From assembly GCA_910589195.1 (NCBI GenBank), contig CAJUTC010000003.1, forward strand, positions 1-64,000: a DNA stretch of 64,000 bases, in the 5' to 3' direction. Every line of letters begins with the position of its first letter. The stretch's first letter is position 1. Shown here one piece after another: positions 9,601 to 17,966 of this stretch. A model generated the notes under the pieces. The model saw only the letters and a list, made by a program, of their open reading frames with translations. It was not told the DNA's origin and made no database searches. The translations under genes and the position numbers were made by a program. The DNA comes from an uncultured Lachnospiraceae bacterium. Its GTDB lineage: Bacteria; Bacillota; Clostridia; Lachnospirales; Lachnospiraceae.

Positions 9601-10150
9601 CTATTTCAATTTCGCCTGCATAATGGTTTCAATCACAAACTTCTGGCCCTCTTCCCACTCTTCCGTGCAGTGAATAATAAAACCATGTTTAGTATTTTGG
9701 AACCGTTTCACCGTAACCTTTACTCCCATTGCCGCCATGCGGATTGCGTATTGTTCGTCTTCAAACCGGAAGTTGTCCAACCCTGCGCTGATTACCAAAG
9801 CTTCCGGGAGATCGGACGGCATAGCATCGTCTGCCAGCAAGGGACTGCCGCATGGCTCCTTTTAGTATCTCCAGATTTCCGTCTGTGTATGCCAAATTAA
9901 ATATCCGCCCTCTCCCACCTTCTCCAGGGGCATTTGCCCGTATCATTGCCGGAAGAAGGAACTCACTTACGCAATCTCTTCAACCATGCCCTAAGCGTTA
10001 ACAGTCTGAAGCCAAGCGTTTACGCCGAAGCCAATGACGCTTACGTATCTCTTCAGCTTGCCTTATCCAGAGAGTGCGCCGCCAGCCTGCCAAGAAGCCG
10101 TGTTGCCAATCCTAAGCTGGAGAACCATTCCTTTCCTGAACCATGCTACT
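9601..10150 (-). pseudogene. Decayed alpha/beta-hydrolase (Aes/esterase-lipase type)
   Basis: The last 75 or so codons read as the C-terminus of an acyl-esterase of the alpha/beta-hydrolase-3 family. LPEALVISAGLDNFRFEDE holds the catalytic Asp region, and RFQNTKHGFIIH the catalytic His. The preceding segment, RGRIFNLAYTDGNLEILKGA, is in another frame, so there is a frameshift near 9845. Further upstream only scraps in several frames remain, such as IGNTASWQAGGALSG, which faintly recalls the nucleophile elbow, interrupted by stops. The N-terminal half is not recognisable. It is a dead gene between tct and the FAH/TRAP genes. The left part is firm; the extent beyond 9946 is uncertain. Confidence 0.7.
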
Positions 10151-10378
10151 TTTATATTGTGGCTGCCTGCCGAAAGCATCAGCATCTTCCTCCAATTCAA
10201 GAAGCCATCCGTGAAATGGGGAACTGCTGTAAGAAATCCGGTCAAATCCGATCAAACCTGCAAAAAAAATTGTAAACTTCTTTCGATTGTGATACCATAG
10301 AGGGAAGAAGCTGTGGCTGATTCTATTAGCCACAAAACAATTTTGAACGCAAATGGATACATCCAGGAGGAAATTTTC

Positions 10379-11275
10379 ATGAAACTTGTAACTTATCAGA
10401 TTGACCGTTTTCCAGTTTCATTAGGCGTGGTAAACATAAGTGAAACCTTTATTTATCCTTTAAAATCTTTGGAAATTGACTATAAAACCATGGAAGAGCT
10501 GATTGCGAAAATCAGCGAAGGGGAAATGCAGCGAATCGCTTACGGAGCCTTACAGGAACCTGACGCTGTTCCGGGAGCAGCCCCCTTTTCCCAAGTGCGG
10601 CTTTTAGCCCCTATTCCCCATCCAGGACGAGATATCATCTGCCTGGGAATCAATTATATGGCTCACGCTGAGGAATCCGCCCGCTATAAAAATCAGGACT
10701 TTGACGGGCAGCGTCCTTATGCCGTCTATTTTTCCAAACGAGCCAATGAAGCCGTAAATCCGGGAGGAAATATTATAAGCCATGAAGACCTTGTGGACAG
10801 CCTGGACTACGAAGCGGAACTGGCCGTTATTATCGGAAAGGAAGCAAAGAATGTTCCGATCGATCAGGTAAAGCATTACATATTCGGCTATACCATCCTG
10901 AATGACGTCAGCGCCCGCAATATCCAGAACCGTCACAAGCAGTGGTTTTTCGGCAAAAGTTTAGACGGTTTCCTGCCTATGGGGCCCTGCATCGTAACAG
11001 CGGACGCCATTCCCTATCCCCCCGCCCTTTCCATTCAGTCTAAGGTAAATGGCGAGCTGCGGCAGGACAGCAATACCTCTCTGCTGATCTTTGGAATTGA
11101 TCACGTGGTCAGCGAACTTTCCAGGGGAATGACTTTAAAACCGGGCACCATCATTTCCATGGGAACTCCCGCTGGAGTAGGAATGGGGTTTGATCCTCCA
11201 AGATTCTTAAAACCGGGAGATACGGTAGAATGCGTCATAGAAGGGATTGGAACCCTTTCCAACCAAGTAGTATAG
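10379..11275 (+). CDS. Fumarylacetoacetate hydrolase (FAH) family protein
   Basis: A full-length (298 residues) FAH-superfamily protein. The signature core is visible: CLGINYMAHAEES, then YEAELAVIIGKEAKNV with the metal-binding acids, GYTILNDVSARN and ISMGTPAGVGMG. Members hydrolyse C-C bonds of acylpyruvates or act as 2-keto-3-deoxy-acid hydratases or decarboxylases, using a divalent metal. I place the start at 10379, where CCAGGAGG lies seven bases upstream, and not at the earlier in-frame ATG at 10313, which has no such site. It converges tail to tail on dctM six bases away. Together with the dehydratase it could process a 2-keto-3-deoxy acid; this is inference. Confidence 0.9.
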   Translation: MKLVTYQIDRFPVSLGVVNISETFIYPLKSLEIDYKTMEELIAKISEGEMQRIAYGALQEPDAVPGAAPFSQVRLLAPIPHPGRDIICLGINYMAHAEESARYKNQDFDGQRPYAVYFSKRANEAVNPGGNIISHEDLVDSLDYEAELAVIIGKEAKNVPIDQVKHYIFGYTILNDVSARNIQNRHKQWFFGKSLDGFLPMGPCIVTADAIPYPPALSIQSKVNGELRQDSNTSLLIFGIDHVVSELSRGMTLKPGTIISMGTPAGVGMGFDPPRFLKPGDTVECVIEGIGTLSNQVV

Positions 11276-11281
11276 ACCTCC

Positions 11282-12586
11282 TTATTTAATTAGGCCTGCC
11301 GCCCACGGCAGTGCCATGCTAACTGCCGGAATATAGGTTACTAACATTAATCCCGCCAAAATCGCCCCGTAATACATAAGCATATAGGGCATAACCTTTG
11401 ACAGGGACGTGTTTCCTACCTTGATTGCCACAAAAAGGGTATTTCCAACTGGAGGCGTAATATTCCCAATGCATAAATTATAAACTAAAATGAGGCCGAA
11501 CTGAACAGGATGCATACCAAAGGCGGTTACCACCGGAAGAAACAGCGGGGTAAAAATCAGGATTGCCGGTGTCACGTCCATAAAGGTACCTGCTACCAAA
11601 AGAAGAAAGTTCATAATCAGCAGAAGAAGGATCCGGCTGTCTGTCAGGCCTATCAGCGCTTCTGAAATTGCCTGGGGAATCTGGGTAAATGCCATTACCC
11701 AGCCTAAAATATTAGATACGCCAATCAAAAACACGATCATGCCGCTCATTTTCGCGCTGTCAACTACAATCTTCCAAAAGCTTTTTATGGTAATGTTTCC
11801 GTAGCAGATTCCAAGAATCAAAGCGTAGACCACCGCGATTGCGGAGCCTTCTGTAGCGGTAAAAATCCCGGCGATAATCCCGCCGATTACCACAATAATC
11901 AATGAAAGGGAAGGAATTGCACGCAGGGCAGATACACCTAGATTTTTCCAGTCATAGCTTCCTGACGGTTTCCGGTATCCCTTTCTCCCCGCAATCACAA
12001 CCGCCACCAGAATGCAGCATGCCGCCCACAGTATCCCGGGAAAGTACCCGGCTAAAAACAGGGCAGCCACCGAGGTTCCGCCTGATACCAGTGAATAGGT
12101 AATTAACGCATTTGACGGCGGAATCAGCAACCCGGACGGCGCCGAGGCTCCGTTGGTCGCGGCGCAAAGGGCCTCATCGTATCCTTGCTCCCTCTCTCCT
12201 TCCATAACCATGCTTCCCACTGCTGCTGCTGCCGCGGAAGCAGAACCGGAGATTGCTCCAAACAGCGCGTTGGCGCCAACATTAGTTACCAGCAAAGCGC
12301 CGGGAAGCTTTCCTAAAATGGCCAGCACAAAATCCACCAACCGTTTTGCAATTCCGCCCTGATTCATCAAATTGCCTGCCAGCACAAAAAACGGAATTGC
12401 GGTTAAGCTGAACTTGCTCATTCCCACAAAGGTTCTCTGAGCCGCTGTCAGCACTGATACATCCAATGGCACGGTCTTAAGAATTGCCGCCAGCGCCGAT
12501 ATTCCAATGGCATACGATATGGGAATGCCTGCCGCTAAAAGCAGGATCAGCACTGCCATAATAATTGCCAAAGACTCCATCGCCAT
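11282..12586 (-). CDS. dctM: TRAP transporter large permease, DctM-like
   Basis: About 434 residues with 11-12 membrane segments throughout, typical of DctM. Family segments include AIPFFVLAGNLMNQGG near the start, GASAPSGLLIPPSNALITY in the middle and GNITPPVGNTLFVA near the end. It carries the solute path and is driven by an ion gradient. I prefer the ATG at 12586 because GGGGG sits about eight bases upstream; a GTG three codons earlier is possible. It follows dctQ by about 18 bases and dctP before that, so the three form one transcript. Confidence 0.92.
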   Translation of the reverse strand: MAMESLAIIMAVLILLLAAGIPISYAIGISALAAILKTVPLDVSVLTAAQRTFVGMSKFSLTAIPFFVLAGNLMNQGGIAKRLVDFVLAILGKLPGALLVTNVGANALFGAISGSASAAAAAVGSMVMEGEREQGYDEALCAATNGASAPSGLLIPPSNALITYSLVSGGTSVAALFLAGYFPGILWAACCILVAVVIAGRKGYRKPSGSYDWKNLGVSALRAIPSLSLIIVVIGGIIAGIFTATEGSAIAVVYALILGICYGNITIKSFWKIVVDSAKMSGMIVFLIGVSNILGWVMAFTQIPQAISEALIGLTDSRILLLLIMNFLLLVAGTFMDVTPAILIFTPLFLPVVTAFGMHPVQFGLILVYNLCIGNITPPVGNTLFVAIKVGNTSLSKVMPYMLMYYGAILAGLMLVTYIPAVSMALPWAAGLIK

Positions 12587-12604
12587 CCCTTTCACCCCCT
12601 TCTT

Positions 12605-13147
12605 TTAATCAGCGTGTTTTGCGTTCCTGCCATATGCTGCCGCGTCTTTTTCCCGCTTTTGCCCTCCAGGAAGCACCGGAATTTTCCCCTGTAATATATC
12701 TAAGATATTCATTACTGTAAAGATCATATTTAATACTCCGCAAAGCGGGAGCACAAAATAAAAAATGCCAATTGGAATTCCTAAGGATGAGGTCATCTGT
12801 CCCATAGCAAGGGACGTAATCTGGAATCCTCCATAAAGCAGGATAATGGCAGAAAATAAAAATGCCACGACCTCTGAACACACGGAAAAGCCGATCTGCG
12901 TTTTTTTCGGCATCCGCTCTACTAGAGCCGGGATGTTCATGTGTCCTCTTTCACTGGTAACCAGGCTGGCCCCTAGCAGGGACATCCAGGCAAACAGATA
13001 CGATACCAGCTCTTCTGACCAAGAAGAAGGGTTCTTAAGAAGATACCGGGTTAATACCTGCCAGCAGGTAAGGATTACCATGGCCAAGAAGCTGATTCCG
13101 GCAAGGCTCCTTAAACTTTGTGTCAATATGCTCCGAAACTGATCCAT
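12605..13147 (-). CDS. dctQ: TRAP transporter small permease, DctQ-like
   Basis: This 180-residue protein has four membrane segments and the DctQ signature around WSEELVSYLFAWMSLLGASL. It bridges the solute-binding protein and the large permease. A perfect GAGGAGG stands six bases before the ATG of MDQFRSIL at 13147. An upstream in-frame ATG at 13171 overlaps the dctP stop as TAATG but has no comparable site, so 13147 is the better start. The C-terminal tail is charged and cytoplasmic. Confidence 0.88.
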   Translation of the reverse strand: MDQFRSILTQSLRSLAGISFLAMVILTCWQVLTRYLLKNPSSWSEELVSYLFAWMSLLGASLVTSERGHMNIPALVERMPKKTQIGFSVCSEVVAFLFSAIILLYGGFQITSLAMGQMTSSLGIPIGIFYFVLPLCGVLNMIFTVMNILDILQGKIPVLPGGQKREKDAAAYGRNAKHAD

Positions 13148-13170
13148 GTAAATCCTCCTCATATGATTCA

Positions 13171-14229
13171 TTATTCCCGCGCCTGTATGGACAGGGTTTC
13201 TGCTGACGAAGGATACTGTTGATTGTAAGACTGAATCGCTTCATAAATCGTTTGCAGCCCAGGGTTTCTGCTAAGTACCTTATTGTGCAGCGGTCTGCAA
13301 GCTTCCACAAATGGCTTTTGATCTGGGTAAAGAAAGGTTACATGCTGCTCTTGTGTTGCCCGTTCCTTTGCGTGTTCCACTGCTTTTACCCATTCTTCCC
13401 GCTCTACCCGGTTCACAATTTGAAATCCTTCTTCGAATACAGCCTGTTCTTCCTCTGACAGGCCTTCCAGGAACACCCAGTTCCCAATCAGGATATCCGG
13501 CACCATCTGATGCATATCATAAGAATAATATTTGCACACATCGCCATGGCCATTATCTGTTAATGCCATTTCATTATTTTCCGCACCGTCAATAATTCCT
13601 GACTGCAGCGCCGTGTACACTTCCCCAAACCCCATCGGGGTAGCAGAGCCTCCCAGAAGGCGCATCATTTCAATGTTAGTCGGCGACTGTTGAACCCGGA
13701 TTTTCAGGCCCTTTAAATCTTCCGGGCTTTCGATCGGACGGTTAAGCGTATAAAAATTTCTGGTTCCGGCGTCCAGCCAGGTGACAGCCAAAAACCCGGC
13801 TTTTTTTGTAGAATAAAAAATCGGTCCTGTCACTGCCGGATCATCCATTACATGATGATATGCCTGAGTGCTGGCAAACAAGTATGGGAGATTAAAAATC
13901 TCATAATCTTTGCTGAAGGTTTCCAGAATTGCGTTGCTGGCTACACAAAAATCTATGGCTCCTGTCTGGGTTAGCTGAACCATATCGGTTTGGGAACCTA
14001 GCAATTCACTTGGATATACCTCTACCACATACTGATCCGGAAGGTTTTCATTTACATATTCCTGAAACGCGGTCAAGGCAATGTGGATTGGATGGCTGGT
14101 TGACTGGTTATGGCCAATCCGGACTATCCGCTTTTTGCTCTTGTTTCCCATACATCCCCCAAGATGGAAGCACAAAAGAATCAACAGGACGCACAGCCAA
14201 AGCCTTTTTTTCATTATGGAATTTTCCAT
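13171..14229 (-). CDS. dctP: TRAP transporter solute-binding lipoprotein, DctP-like
   Basis: The 352 residues begin with a signal peptide and the lipobox HLGGC. DctP-family landmarks follow: IGHNQSTSHPIHIALTAF, FNLPYLFAS, GLKIRVQQSPTNIEMMRLLG with the carboxylate-binding arginine, and GFGEVYTALQSGIIDGAENN. It binds an organic acid outside the cell for DctQM. The start at 14229 is chosen because AAAGGAGG lies six bases upstream; an earlier in-frame ATG lacks one. Together with TctABC, this gives the island two unrelated carboxylate uptake systems. Confidence 0.9.
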   Translation of the reverse strand: MENSIMKKRLWLCVLLILLCFHLGGCMGNKSKKRIVRIGHNQSTSHPIHIALTAFQEYVNENLPDQYVVEVYPSELLGSQTDMVQLTQTGAIDFCVASNAILETFSKDYEIFNLPYLFASTQAYHHVMDDPAVTGPIFYSTKKAGFLAVTWLDAGTRNFYTLNRPIESPEDLKGLKIRVQQSPTNIEMMRLLGGSATPMGFGEVYTALQSGIIDGAENNEMALTDNGHGDVCKYYSYDMHQMVPDILIGNWVFLEGLSEEEQAVFEEGFQIVNRVEREEWVKAVEHAKERATQEQHVTFLYPDQKPFVEACRPLHNKVLSRNPGLQTIYEAIQSYNQQYPSSAETLSIQARE

Positions 14230-14395
14230 GGATGCCTCCTTTTCCCATATTCCTGTATTCATGCCGCCTGTCCGGCGGCGGACTTTTATGTGAAACCTTT
14301 TTCCGGATCAGTATGGCTTTTTTTCCGTTTTCTATGCACATTTTCCGTTTCCCATATCCTGGAGGATATTTCTGACCAGGCAAGCGGCAGACGGC

Positions 14396-14432
14396 AAAAA
14401 AAGAATCCTGACTGGCAGGATTCTTTTTTCTT
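14396..14432 (-). terminator. Terminator of the P-type ATPase gene
   Basis: The arms AAGAATCCTG and CAGGATTCTT pair around a short loop and are flanked by A/T runs on both sides. It stands immediately after the ATPase stop on the minus strand and before the dct operon. Confidence 0.85.
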
Positions 14433-14436
14433 CTTT

Positions 14437-17094
14437 TTAATTTCGGCCCTCTCGTAATATCTTTTGGGCTTGGATCAGCACCGTTGGCAGCAAAGCGCAA
14501 ATCAGCACCCCGCCAATCTCAAACAGCCGAAGATCGGATGCCGCAAACAAAACCTGCAGGCCAGGGATAAACAGCACTGCCGCTAGCAGCAGAACGCCTG
14601 TTTCAAATGCCATCACGCTGTAGGGGTTGCTTCCGAAACCCAGACATAGGATCGAGTGGGCGCTGCGGCAGTTAAACCCGTGAAACAGCCTTGCTAATGT
14701 AAGGGTAGTAAACGCCATGGTGGATGCTACTGCCCGGGGATTCCTGGCCAGGTTCCCTCCAAACCCAATCCCGGGCCCTGCCCCGCTTTCCAGCCCCATC
14801 CGGAAGGCGGCCATTGTGCACACAGCAATTAAAAGGCCCTGGACAAATAAGTCCTTCAGAAAATTTATATTTAAAATCCCTTCTTTCCCGTTTCTAGGAG
14901 GCTGCTTTAACAGTCCTTCTTCTGCTGGTTCCATGCCGATTGCAAGAGCTGGCAGGGAATCGGTTACCAGGTTAATAAACAGCAGGTGTACCGGCAGAAA
15001 AGGCATGGGAAGCATGGTAAAGGAGGCATACAGTACGCAAAAGATTCCTGCCATATTGCCTGACAGCAAAAAACCGATGGCGTTTTTAATATTCCGGTAA
15101 ACGTTCCTTCCGTTGGCGACTGCTTTTATAATGGTGGCAAAATTGTCATCCGCCAAAATCATATCTGCTGCATCCTTTGATACCTCTGTACCGCCGCGCC
15201 CCATGGCAATCCCGATATCTGCCTTCTTTAACGCAGGAGCATCATTTACTCCATCTCCGGTCATAGCGGTAATCCGGCCTTTTTTCTGCCACGCCTCCAC
15301 TATCCGCAGTTTATGCTGAGGCGATACTCTGGCATAGACGGAAATCTGTTCCAGCTTCTCTCCTAATTCCCTTTCACTCATGTTATCTAATTCCGGCCCG
15401 GTAACAGTTATGCCTCCCGGCCCTAGTATCCCTGCTTTCCTGGCAATGGACGCCGCCGTGACCGGATGATCCCCTGTGATCATAACGGGACGGATTCCTG
15501 CCTCTCTGGCTGCTAAAACCGCGCCTCTGGTTTCAGGACGAAGGGGATCAGACAATGCCGCCATACCAATAAAAATAAGATTTTGTTCCCAGGCTTTTGG
15601 GCCAAACTCATCCGGCCCCATTTCTTTTGGATCCGGCTCCGGCTGAAAGGCAAAGGCCAAAACCCGCATCCCTTCTGCACCCCAACGCTGATTTTGCATT
15701 TTAATCCGGCTTTTGTCCGATTCCCGGATTTCCCGGATTTGGTTTTTGCAAAAAATCCGGCCACAGCAGGGAAGGAGGGATTCCAGGGCGCCTTTGGCAA
15801 ATACCACCTGGCCGCCAGTTTCCGTATCCAGGCAGCACACGCTCATCCGCTTGCGCCTGGAATCAAACGGCTGTTCTCCTTTCCGGAGATATCGGTTTTT
15901 TGCTTCTATTTCCTCCACCTTACCTGCTCCCCGAAGCAGCGCCAGCTCGGTAGGTTCCCCGTTTTCACCAGAAGCGTTATTTGCGAGAACCGCCGCCCTC
16001 CACAGCAGCTTCCTGCTGTTTGACTCTTCCATTTCCCCTTGATCTTGGCACCCTTCCAGGCAGAAATCGTGATAAATTTCTTCTGTTTCCATCCGATTCT
16101 GGGTTAAAGTCCCTGTTTTATCAGTACAGATTACGGATACGCAGCCTAAGCTTTCCACGGCTTTTAAATCTTTGATAATCCCCTGTTCCCCTGCCATCTT
16201 CTGGGTTCCCATAGCCTGGACTATGGTAACAATGGAACCTAACGCTTCTGGAATTGCCGCCACTGCCAACGCCACGGAAAACATAACGGCCTCTAAAAGG
16301 GGGGCTCCCCGGTAAGTATCCATCCAAAATACAATCACACAGACTGCCAGGATCCCCACTGCCAGCTTACCAGAAAACCGGTCCAGGCTGATTTCTAAAG
16401 GTGTCCTTTTTTCTTCCGTTTCATTCATTAAGGCAGCAATCTTCCCAATCTCCGTATCCATTCCCGCCGACGTTACAACGCAAAGGCCTCTGCCGCCTGT
16501 TATCAGCGTCCCAGCGAAAACCATATTCGTTTGCGATGCCAGAGGAACCTCTTTCCCCTTAATTGCCGCTATGGTTTTCTCTACTTCCGCCGATTCCCCT
16601 GTCAAGGAACTTTCGTTTACCTGCATCTGTACCGCTTCCAAAAGCCTTCCGTCTGCTGCCGCCAAATCCCCTGCTTCTAATACTAAAATATCTCCCAGCA
16701 CCACATCTTCTGCCGGAATCCTCCTCTTTTTCCCTTCCCGGATCACCACGGCCTCAGGAGCAGAAAGGGCCCGAAGGCTTTCTAATGATTTCTCCGCCTT
16801 TTGATGCTCAATGGTTCCCAGCACCGCATTTAAAAGCAGTACTGCTCCGATTACCAGAGAACTTTCCCTATTATCCGTAACTGCTGAAACCGCCGCAGCC
16901 CCAATCAAAATCCATACCAGCAGATCATTAAACTGCCCAAAGAACACCTGCCACCAGGCCTTCGGCTTTCTCTCTCTTATTGTATTTTTCCCATATTGTT
17001 TCAGCCTTCTGTCTGCTTCCTGCCTGGATAATCCCTGCATACCGCTTTCTAACTGCTCCAAAGCCTGTCTGGCTGGCATCCGAAACCAATCCAT
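14437..17094 (-). CDS. Cation-translocating P-type ATPase (Ca2+-type, P2)
   Basis: 885 residues, the normal size for a PacL/PMR-like pump. The N-terminal cation ATPase domain is followed by the actuator loop NESSLTGES, the phosphorylation site CTDKTGTLTQNRM, the hinge MTGDGVNDAPALKKADIGIA, and three hydrophobic pairs at the C-terminus. The fourth membrane helix reads AAIPEALGSIVTIV, with the PE(A/G)L motif of calcium or manganese pumps. It exports or sequesters divalent cations at the expense of ATP. The gene is single with its own terminator. The cation is not proven by sequence. Confidence 0.92.
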   Translation of the reverse strand: MDWFRMPARQALEQLESGMQGLSRQEADRRLKQYGKNTIRERKPKAWWQVFFGQFNDLLVWILIGAAAVSAVTDNRESSLVIGAVLLLNAVLGTIEHQKAEKSLESLRALSAPEAVVIREGKKRRIPAEDVVLGDILVLEAGDLAAADGRLLEAVQMQVNESSLTGESAEVEKTIAAIKGKEVPLASQTNMVFAGTLITGGRGLCVVTSAGMDTEIGKIAALMNETEEKRTPLEISLDRFSGKLAVGILAVCVIVFWMDTYRGAPLLEAVMFSVALAVAAIPEALGSIVTIVQAMGTQKMAGEQGIIKDLKAVESLGCVSVICTDKTGTLTQNRMETEEIYHDFCLEGCQDQGEMEESNSRKLLWRAAVLANNASGENGEPTELALLRGAGKVEEIEAKNRYLRKGEQPFDSRRKRMSVCCLDTETGGQVVFAKGALESLLPCCGRIFCKNQIREIRESDKSRIKMQNQRWGAEGMRVLAFAFQPEPDPKEMGPDEFGPKAWEQNLIFIGMAALSDPLRPETRGAVLAAREAGIRPVMITGDHPVTAASIARKAGILGPGGITVTGPELDNMSERELGEKLEQISVYARVSPQHKLRIVEAWQKKGRITAMTGDGVNDAPALKKADIGIAMGRGGTEVSKDAADMILADDNFATIIKAVANGRNVYRNIKNAIGFLLSGNMAGIFCVLYASFTMLPMPFLPVHLLFINLVTDSLPALAIGMEPAEEGLLKQPPRNGKEGILNINFLKDLFVQGLLIAVCTMAAFRMGLESGAGPGIGFGGNLARNPRAVASTMAFTTLTLARLFHGFNCRSAHSILCLGFGSNPYSVMAFETGVLLLAAVLFIPGLQVLFAASDLRLFEIGGVLICALLPTVLIQAQKILREGRN

Positions 17095-17284
17095 AAAACA
17101 CCGTCCCTATGTCCTTTCTATTGCCGCCCTGCTGTTTTTCTCCTGTCTTCCCGGTGGCCTGCTTTCTGTTCTATACATATTGTAAATTGGTTGGATTCAG
17201 AACGGAATTTTAGATCCTTCCTCTTTTCCCCCCGCAAGTTTCGTGCTATTATAAAAGCAATAACAGAAAGGAAGGTTCCTTACC

Positions 17285-17764
17285 ATGAAAAAAATAACAA
17301 GCTTTACCATCAACCATTTGGCCCTTCTCCCTGGCATCTATGTTTCCAGAAAAGATCCGGCTGGAAATACGGTTGTCACCACCTTTGATATCCGCATGAC
17401 CCGGCCCAATTATGAACCTGTTATGAACACTGCGGAAATCCATACCATTGAGCATCTGGCTGCCACCTTCTTGCGGAATCATCCGCAATTCGGCCCTAAG
17501 ACCCTTTACTTTGGCCCTATGGGATGTCGTACCGGTTTTTACTTGCTGCTAACGGGAGATTATGAATCACGGGATATTGTTCCTTTAATGAAAGAATTAT
17601 TTACCTTTATCCGCGATTTTCACGATCCGGTTCCGGGAGCTGCCGCAAAAGACTGCGGAAATTATCTGGATATGAACCTGCCTATGGCAAACTGGCTGGC
17701 AAACCGTTTTTTAACGGAAGTACTGGAGCAAATTACAGAAGAACGGTTGATTTATCCGGATTAA
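17285..17764 (+). CDS. luxS: S-ribosylhomocysteine lyase
   Basis: 159 residues, exact family length. The metal site HTIEH (HxxEH) sits near residue 57, GPMGCRTGFYL contains the catalytic cysteine, and DCGNY supplies the third metal ligand. It splits S-ribosylhomocysteine to homocysteine and the autoinducer-2 precursor, recycling the SAM by-product. GGAAGG precedes the ATG. It is a single gene, not linked here to pfs or metK; metK lies about 5 kb away on the other strand. Hairpin-rich sequence follows. Confidence 0.97.
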   Translation: MKKITSFTINHLALLPGIYVSRKDPAGNTVVTTFDIRMTRPNYEPVMNTAEIHTIEHLAATFLRNHPQFGPKTLYFGPMGCRTGFYLLLTGDYESRDIVPLMKELFTFIRDFHDPVPGAAAKDCGNYLDMNLPMANWLANRFLTEVLEQITEERLIYPD

Positions 17765-17783
17765 AAAGGCGCCGCAAAATTAC

Positions 17784-17844
17784 GGAATCCCGTGATATAT
17801 GGCATCAATATGAAAACATTCATCGCTATATATCACAGGATTCC
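17784..17844. terminator. Long imperfect hairpin downstream of luxS
   Basis: Two 20-base arms starting GGAATCC and ending GGATTCC pair almost fully (one mismatch and one wobble on either strand) across a loop of about 21 bases. It separates luxS from the convergent debranching-like gene. There is no good T run, so a terminator role is likely but not certain. Confidence 0.55.
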
Positions 17845-17966
17845 CCTATTTTACAATGCCTCTTCCCACTGCGGAACGCCTTGGCGGGCCACACAATTGT
17901 GAACCGCCCTAGTGTATGTCCACGTTCGATTCCGGCAACCTGACGGAAACAATAAGGTTCCCTAAA

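Noticed and set aside
14108..14500. Minus-strand 130-codon frame spanning the ATPase terminator
   Set aside because: It overlaps dctP, the terminator and the ATPase end; no start signal and no family match.
17905..17950. GTTCGATTCC, a tRNA T-loop-like string
   Set aside because: The flanking bases do not form T, D or acceptor stems, so no tRNA can be drawn here.
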